The notes beneath the pieces were generated by a model. The model saw nothing but the letters and a program-made list of their open reading frames with translations. It was not told the DNA's origin and searched no databases. A stretch of DNA of 64,000 nt from SABI01 sp028532915. GTDB taxonomy: Bacteria > Spirochaetota > Spirochaetia > Sphaerochaetales > Sphaerochaetaceae. The stretch's first letter is position 1. Every line of letters begins with the position of its first letter. The DNA is taken from positions 1-64,000 of the forward strand of contig OY781923.1 of the NCBI GenBank assembly GCA_963677225.1. The letters run 5' to 3'. This document shows, in pieces, positions 58,777 to 64,000 of this stretch. Both the position numbers and the translations under genes were made by a program.

Positions 58777-58889
58777 GGAATACCTGTGCAAACATTAATA
58801 TCGGTCAAACATACATACCTATAGTGCTGTTTGTCTGAACATGAGGTATTAGTGACCAGACCAAACATACTCATAGGCAATTCGACTCG

Positions 58890-60503
58890 TCAAGTGTTTT
58901 TATATGAAATGGCAGCTTTGACGAGATGGAGAAACAGCGGATGGGGTTTTTGAGGACGGCTGGCAAATTCAGGGTGGTATTGAACTGCCACAAAATAGGG
59001 ATGTGAAGGAAGTTCAATCGCCTCAACAAGATTCTTTTCTTCATAGATACCCGAGAACACAAGCCCTTTTTCCTCCAGAAGATTCTTGTAGGTGTTATTG
59101 AACTCATATCTGTGGCGGTGACGCTCATCTATCTGCTTTTCGCGGTAGGCTCTGTACATCAGCGTATTCTCATCCTGAATGGTACAGCGATATGAGCCGA
59201 GTCTCATCGAACCGCCTTTGTCTATTCCTTTCTGACCTTCCATCAGATCGAATACAGGGTGGACAGTGCTGCTGTCGAATTCGGTACTCGTCGCTCCTTT
59301 GAGATCCGCGACATGCCGGGAGAACTCGATCACCGCACACTGCATTCCCAGACAGAGACCAAGGAACGGAATATTCTTTTCTCTCGCGTGGCGTATGATC
59401 CTGATTTTTCCTTCGATCCCTCTGGATCCGAATCCTCCCGGAATGACGATTCCGCTCACACCGTCAAACAGTTCGCTGAACTGCTGCTCATCAAACGATT
59501 CAAGCTTCTCGGTATCGACTTTCTTGATATTCACTTTGATATGTTCGGCCATGGCCGCATGGCTGACAGCCTCGCTTACACTGATATAGGCATCATTCAG
59601 ATCGACATATTTTCCGCCGAGAAGGATCGTAAGCTCGTCGGTGGGAGAATTCATGTTGTTCACCATCTCCTTCCAGCTGCTCATATCGATAGGATTCACC
59701 GGCAGACCCAGTTTATCCAGTACGATCAGGTCGAGCTCCTCCTTCTCGAACAGGAGAGGAACTTCATAGATACTCGGAAGATCGGGATTGCTCATCACAT
59801 CATTCTCGTTAACGTCACAGAACAGAGCGATCTTCTCCTTCATTGAGTCGGGGAGGTCTCTGTCACTTCTGCACACGATGATATCAGGCTGTATACCGAT
59901 GGAACGGAGCTCCTTCACGCTATGCTGGGTAGGTTTTGTCTTAAGCTCCTTCGCAGCTGCGATATATGGAACCAAAGTGACATGCATGTATAAGGTCGAC
60001 TGTCTCGGAAGCTCCTTCTTCATCTGTCTGATAGCCTCCAGGAAAGGAAGTGATTCAATGTCACCTACAGTTCCTCCGACTTCGACCAGGATCACATCCG
60101 CTCCGGTCTCCTTCTCTACCAGGTAGAGATGATCTTTGATTTCCTGAGTGATATGCGGAATGACCTGAACTGTATTTCCGAGATAATCCCCTTTTCTCTC
60201 CTTCTGAATGACATTGTGATAGATTCTTCCGGCAGTGATGTTGTTGATCCTGCGTAAAGATGTGTGCAGAAAACGTTCATAGTGACCAAGATCAAGATCG
60301 GTCTCCCCGCCGTCAACGGTAACGAAGACTTCTCCATGCTGATAAGGACTCATTGTCCCCGGGTCAACGTTGATATATGGGTCGAATTTAACGACGCTGA
60401 CATCCAGAGAACGACTTTTCAGCAGGGTGCCCAACGAAGCTGCGGTGATACCTTTCCCTAAAGATGAAACTACACCACCGGTCACAAAAATAAACTTTGC
60501 CAC
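58890..60503 (-). CDS. pyrG: CTP synthase
   Basis: 537 aa. The synthetase domain starts FVTGGVVSSLGKGITAASLG and includes KFDPYINVDPGTMSPYQHGEV. The class I glutamine amidotransferase domain has IPGGFGSRG, GLCLGMQCAVIEFSRH with the nucleophile Cys, and VQYHPEFASRP with the His/Glu. It makes CTP from UTP, ATP and glutamine. The start is GTG at 60503 with AGGAG at 7 nt. Confidence 0.97.
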   Translation of the reverse strand: MAKFIFVTGGVVSSLGKGITAASLGTLLKSRSLDVSVVKFDPYINVDPGTMSPYQHGEVFVTVDGGETDLDLGHYERFLHTSLRRINNITAGRIYHNVIQKERKGDYLGNTVQVIPHITQEIKDHLYLVEKETGADVILVEVGGTVGDIESLPFLEAIRQMKKELPRQSTLYMHVTLVPYIAAAKELKTKPTQHSVKELRSIGIQPDIIVCRSDRDLPDSMKEKIALFCDVNENDVMSNPDLPSIYEVPLLFEKEELDLIVLDKLGLPVNPIDMSSWKEMVNNMNSPTDELTILLGGKYVDLNDAYISVSEAVSHAAMAEHIKVNIKKVDTEKLESFDEQQFSELFDGVSGIVIPGGFGSRGIEGKIRIIRHAREKNIPFLGLCLGMQCAVIEFSRHVADLKGATSTEFDSSTVHPVFDLMEGQKGIDKGGSMRLGSYRCTIQDENTLMYRAYREKQIDERHRHRYEFNNTYKNLLEEKGLVFSGIYEEKNLVEAIELPSHPYFVAVQYHPEFASRPQKPHPLFLHLVKAAISYKNT

Positions 60504-60701
60504 AATGTTACTCCTATTACAGTAATAATGGATTTCGCATACGAGATTGTTTTACATAATTTGGGGAAACCAACTCCTATGCCTTTTCAAGTGCACCGCA
60601 AGTCGGTAGAAGTTCTAGAATACAGTCATATTCTCGCCGAATGAGTCGGTACTTACGGACTATATCACGAGGTATGATGGAATGACAAGACCTCTAAGGC
60701 G

Positions 60702-61952
60702 TTACAGATCATTTTCATCATCTTCAAGAGAGATCTCTTCCTCGCCTTCTTCGATCTCATCGATACCATTCTGGTGATCCATCACAGTGCTCTTCTTCTC
60801 TTTCAGCTGTTCATCAGATTCTTCTTCGAAATCGAACATCACCTCGGATGAGATATTTTCCTCCAGTGAATCTTCTTCCGGTTCTCCACTGGATTCATCG
60901 GCTTCATCATCACCCTCTTCCATGTCCGGATAATCGACCCGTTCTCTTTCGATGAGAGAAGAAAGCTCTTCTTCCTCTCTCAGCTGTCTTTGGATCCGCA
61001 GGGCTTCTTCGATCTGTTCTTCCAGGATCTTCTTCTGATCATCAAGGTCTTCTTTTTCTTCACGGGATGAGGTCAGTTCATTTTGAAGCTCCGTGAGGTG
61101 ATTCTCCTTCTCTTTCTTTTCAATCTCCAAAGACGAGATCTTTTCACCCAAAGAATCAATCTGTTCTTTCAACTCACCGAGTTCGGCAGTGCGCACTTTG
61201 ATCTCTTCAAGCTGCTGTGAACACTTCTGCTGGATCTGATAGAGTGTACTGCTGCGGGTCTGAAGAAGCAGTTCATTGCTCCTTTCGGCATCCAGAAGGT
61301 CTTTGCGGATCTCTTTAAGAAGAAAAGTACTCGTCTCTTTCAGCTGCTGGAAGACCGCTTCCATCGCTGCCATGTCAGACTGCTTCTCAGACTCGAATGA
61401 CTCTCTAAGTGAAGCGAGAGCATCTTCGATCAGCTGTTCGATCTTCGTCTTGTAGACGCTCATCGATTCATGAAGCTGCTGATGGGTTTCATCGATCTCC
61501 TGACGGGTTTCGGCGACAGAAGCATTGAAATCAGCTATCATCTGCTCAACTTCTTTGACTCTTTCCATCTCCTCTTTGATTTTCTGTGTCCTCTTTTCCA
61601 CTTCACCTGTCATCTGAGACAGGTTCGTGAGCACTTTATGATATTGTACGACTGTCCCCTGAAGTTCCTGAAGATCCTCGAGATGGGAAAACAGTTCCTT
61701 TTTCTGTTCAGCGATGTGGGTAATGACGACATCGGCATCGCTTTGAGCCTTGTAGAAACGGGATTCCACCTCCGCTATCTTCGTCGTCATCTCCTCTCCT
61801 GCCCGATGCAGTTTTTCGGAATGCTGAGTCACATATCGTTTGACAAGATCGAGGCTCCGATCTCTACGATCGGCCTTTCGAAGAGTGATGATAACTATCA
61901 GGGTGACGAAGAAGAGGACAATAGAAACTATCATCGGCAACAATTCTCGCAT
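60702..61952 (-). CDS. N-anchored acidic coiled-coil protein (spirochaete type)
   Basis: 416 aa. One N-terminal membrane helix (MIVSIVLFFVTLIVIITL) is followed by about 300 residues of nearly unbroken heptads (ELFSHLEDLQELQGTV, MERVKEVEQMIADF, LEIEKKEKENHLTEL). The C-terminal 90 residues are strongly acidic (DDEADESSGEPEEDSLEE). It would project a long rod into the cytoplasm or periplasm. Similar anchored coiled-coil proteins are known from spirochaetes, where they are thought structural; the exact role is unknown. Downstream of the HAD gene by 9 bp. Confidence 0.8.
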   Translation of the reverse strand: MRELLPMIVSIVLFFVTLIVIITLRKADRRDRSLDLVKRYVTQHSEKLHRAGEEMTTKIAEVESRFYKAQSDADVVITHIAEQKKELFSHLEDLQELQGTVVQYHKVLTNLSQMTGEVEKRTQKIKEEMERVKEVEQMIADFNASVAETRQEIDETHQQLHESMSVYKTKIEQLIEDALASLRESFESEKQSDMAAMEAVFQQLKETSTFLLKEIRKDLLDAERSNELLLQTRSSTLYQIQQKCSQQLEEIKVRTAELGELKEQIDSLGEKISSLEIEKKEKENHLTELQNELTSSREEKEDLDDQKKILEEQIEEALRIQRQLREEEELSSLIERERVDYPDMEEGDDEADESSGEPEEDSLEENISSEVMFDFEEESDEQLKEKKSTVMDHQNGIDEIEEGEEEISLEDDENDL

Positions 61953-61961
61953 GGCAGCCTC

Positions 61962-62675
61962 CTAAGTGATAAGAGTATCAAGGGTCCTCTTGAATTGGTC
62001 GTAATCAGAAAAAAGTATATCGGATAGAGGATACTTCTCCTTCTTTTTACCACGCGAGTGAGGTAAGAGCAAGGCTGTTCGCATCCCGGCTTCGTGAGCC
62101 CCCACGATATCCTTTCGGTAACTGTCTCCCACGTAGAGAATCTGGTGAGGCGGACAATTCGCCATTTTCACCAGATATTCGAACGGAGCCCGGTGCGGTT
62201 TCAGAAACCCTGAAACCTCCGTACATTCAGCAAAATCGATCAGATGAGCGACCTTCAGCGTCTTCAGTTTCTCCTCTATCGGAAAATCTGAAAGAGCTCC
62301 TATCCAAATCCCCCTTTTGCAAAGGAAGTCCAGCGTCTTTTCGAGTCCTCTGTAGGCCACAATCCGGGTAAAGGGTTTTTCCATCTTCCGGTAAAAACTC
62401 TTTTCGATACGCCGTTCCATCATTTCTATCTCAGAGGCATCAGGATCTCTATTGAGCTGCTTCAGAACGAATTCAGCCTGCTTCATTCTGAACCCCTCTT
62501 GCGTCGGGGGTGTCACCTGAATATCACCACCGCTTCTCATATAGGCACGAAACTTCTGGATGGAGCGCATCAGAGAAGGAGAGCCGAACAACGTAGGCAC
62601 CAGAAAGAGGTGTGTCATCCATTTAGGGTACATCGTTCCATCGATGTCAAAACATACAGCTTTAATGTCCATCAT
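61962..62675 (-). CDS. HAD-superfamily phosphatase
   Basis: 237 aa. Motif I FDIDGTMYP (the second Asp acts as the acid), motif II IGALSDFP, motif III Lys in GFLKPHRAPFEY, and motif IV YVGDSYRKDIVGAHEAGM. This is the YjjG/Gph-like group that dephosphorylates small metabolites. The start overlaps the der stop by 4 bp (ATGA). Confidence 0.88.
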   Translation of the reverse strand: MMDIKAVCFDIDGTMYPKWMTHLFLVPTLFGSPSLMRSIQKFRAYMRSGGDIQVTPPTQEGFRMKQAEFVLKQLNRDPDASEIEMMERRIEKSFYRKMEKPFTRIVAYRGLEKTLDFLCKRGIWIGALSDFPIEEKLKTLKVAHLIDFAECTEVSGFLKPHRAPFEYLVKMANCPPHQILYVGDSYRKDIVGAHEAGMRTALLLPHSRGKKKEKYPLSDILFSDYDQFKRTLDTLIT

Positions 62676-64000
62676 AACCGTGTCTGTGGAGTATTACGCC
62701 GCCGTTCCTTCAGATCAACCACCACGGGAACGACCGAGAATCCGAGATCCCGTCTGATGCAGTTCTGCAGATATTTGATGTAGCCTTCGGGAAAATCCTT
62801 CCTTCGGTTGACGAAAAAGAGAAATCTGACCGGAGGTGCACTGACCTGAGTTCCGTAATATACCTTGAAATGTCCTTTTGAACCTCTGGGAGGTTCATAG
62901 GCTTCGGACCACTGGCGGAGAAAATTGTTCAGCTGTGCCGTCTCGATCCGCTTGTTCAGCTGCTTATGAACCGACCAGATGACATCAAGCATCTTGGTGA
63001 TATCGATCCCTTTCTTTGCACTGATCGGTACGATCGGGGCGAACGAGAGAATCGGAAAGAGAAATCTTGTCCGGTCTTTTATGGCCTCAAGTTCGTTGGC
63101 TATACCGGTAAGGGTGTCTATCTTGTTGAACACCAGGATGATCCCCTTTCCTCTGCGGACGATCAGCTGAGCGATCTTCTTGTCCTGTTCCACAAGACCT
63201 GTCTGCACATCGATCATCAGAAGAACGATGTCCGCCTCGTCGATCGTCTTGATGGCTCTGTTCACCGAATAGTATTCGATGTCTTCATCGACCTTTCGTT
63301 TTCTTCTGATACCAGCGGTATCGAGAATAGTGAAGTCGGTCCCTCTGTAGGAAAATTCCCCCATGATCACATCACGGGTAGTTCCCGGCACATCGCTCAC
63401 TATCGAGGTATCATTTCCGGTCAGAGCATTGGTGAGAGTTGATTTTCCCGTATTGGGTTTTCCCAGGACAGCTATCTTCAGTCTGGGCTCTTCCTCGGCA
63501 GGCTCCTCCAGTTCTTCAAGATCCATAAGATCCATCAGCTCTTCTTCCAGCAGATCTATACCGATACCGTGTGCAGATGAGAGAGAGACCAGACGGGGAT
63601 ATCCGAAACGGTAAAAATCGTGAACGAGGACATCCCTGGCCACATCATCAACCTTGTTGACGGCTATGATGACCTTGTCGCTGAAGCGTCTGAGTGTCTG
63701 AATCAGCATCTCATCTTCAGCTGTGACCTCCGTGCAATCCATGAGCATCACGATAGCGTCGGCTATCTCGAGGACGGAGAGGCTCTTTTTGGTGACGATA
63801 AAATCTATCCCTTCCTGATCGAGTCTCACTCCGCCGCTGTCAACCAGCAGCACGCTGTGATTGCCTAAAAGCCATTTCTCCGGTATCAGGTCACGGGTGA
63901 CTCCCGGGGTAGAATCTGTGATGGCCCGTCTTTTGCGAACCAGTCTGTTAAATAAAGTAGATTTTCCGACGTTGGGTCTTCCAACGATCGCTACTATAGG
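62672..64000 (-). CDS. der: GTPase Der (EngA), 5' end beyond the window
   Basis: Ribosome-assembly GTPase with two tandem G domains. The reading frame stays open to base 64000, where it encodes IVGRPNVGKSTLFNRLV (first P-loop) and VLLVDSGG, so the true start lies outside the window. The second G domain has VLGKPNTGKSTLTNAL, DTAGIRRK and VFNKIDTL. The KH-like C-terminal domain is present (QLNNFLRQWSEAYEPP, then KVYYGTQVSAPPVRFLFFVN). 443 codons are visible. Confidence 0.95.
   Translation of the reverse strand, partial: PIVAIVGRPNVGKSTLFNRLVRKRRAITDSTPGVTRDLIPEKWLLGNHSVLLVDSGGVRLDQEGIDFIVTKKSLSVLEIADAIVMLMDCTEVTAEDEMLIQTLRRFSDKVIIAVNKVDDVARDVLVHDFYRFGYPRLVSLSSAHGIGIDLLEEELMDLMDLEELEEPAEEEPRLKIAVLGKPNTGKSTLTNALTGNDTSIVSDVPGTTRDVIMGEFSYRGTDFTILDTAGIRRKRKVDEDIEYYSVNRAIKTIDEADIVLLMIDVQTGLVEQDKKIAQLIVRRGKGIILVFNKIDTLTGIANELEAIKDRTRFLFPILSFAPIVPISAKKGIDITKMLDVIWSVHKQLNKRIETAQLNNFLRQWSEAYEPPRGSKGHFKVYYGTQVSAPPVRFLFFVNRRKDFPEGYIKYLQNCIRRDLGFSVVPVVVDLKERRRNTPQTRL

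Noticed and set aside
58792..58880. CIRCE element before grpE
   Set aside because: No TTAGCACTC with matching GAGTGCTAA at 9-bp spacing is present.
1..64000. tRNA, rRNA, tmRNA genes or CRISPR arrays
   Set aside because: I looked in the intergenic gaps for TTCGA-type tRNA arms and for regularly spaced repeats and found none; a covariance-model search would be needed to exclude small RNAs.

Overview
The window looks like part of a spirochaete chromosome, most likely Sphaerochaeta/Treponema-like (inference). Solute-binding proteins carry signal peptides ending in 'FAxG' without a lipobox Cys. There are several large outer-membrane beta-barrel candidates, an N-terminally anchored acidic coiled-coil protein, a nucleoside kinase fused to threonyl-tRNA-synthetase-like domains, and the order rpsT-hup-lnt-cinA-rho-rpmE, which from memory resembles the treponemal arrangement. 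Base composition is moderate. I see no tRNA, rRNA, CRISPR array or prophage. The only mobile element is one insertion sequence.

Layout. 1-4.7 kb: a sugar-type ABC importer operon (minus) with a divergent GntR/LacI hybrid regulator. 4.8-6.9 kb: a Kelch-type lipoprotein coupled to an outer-membrane protein. 7.3-9.3 kb: a CoA-disulfide-reductase-like enzyme carrying two rhodanese domains. 9.5-16.3 kb: one long catabolic operon (racemase-fold protein, split transketolase, TRAP transporter, transaldolase, cupin) behind a near-perfect 29-bp palindrome, followed by a FadR-type regulator and a NapH-like ferredoxin. 17.9-19 kb: nitroreductase and a DUF1801 protein. 19-23.4 kb: zinc homeostasis (znuA-znuC-znuB-zur, then a ZIP transporter), each transcription unit with its own inverted repeat. 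23.4-26.3 kb: YihY-type membrane protein, alpha/beta hydrolase and phosphodiesterase.

26.3-33.8 kb is the most unusual part. A tungsten-aldehyde-oxidoreductase-like protein without its cluster cysteines is coupled to a beta-barrel protein. Both are divergent from a tightly overlapping four-gene operon holding an unrecognised protein, two degenerate iron-alcohol-dehydrogenase-like proteins and the nucleoside kinase.

33.8-45 kb is a long minus-strand run of housekeeping genes: Fe-S assembly (nifU/nifS), a YkgJ-like protein, surE, a degenerate galactokinase-like protein, rpmE, rho with a large Asn/Gln-rich insertion, cinA, lnt, hup, rpsT and ricT. 45.2-50.6 kb: tatD, dus, an IS1634-type element flanked by a 74-bp direct repeat, and a divergent purD-like gene. 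50.5-54 kb: two Wzi-like outer-membrane proteins in tandem. 54-58.8 kb: the grpE-dnaK-dnaJ-rlmB operon. 58.9-64 kb: pyrG, the coiled-coil protein, a HAD phosphatase and der (cut by the window end).

A recurring theme is conserved folds whose catalytic or metal-binding residues are missing: the AOR-like protein, two Fe-ADH-like proteins, the GHMP-kinase-like protein, the PurD-like protein and the racemase-like protein. Many start codons here were chosen from Shine-Dalgarno spacing, and often lie downstream of the longest possible start.
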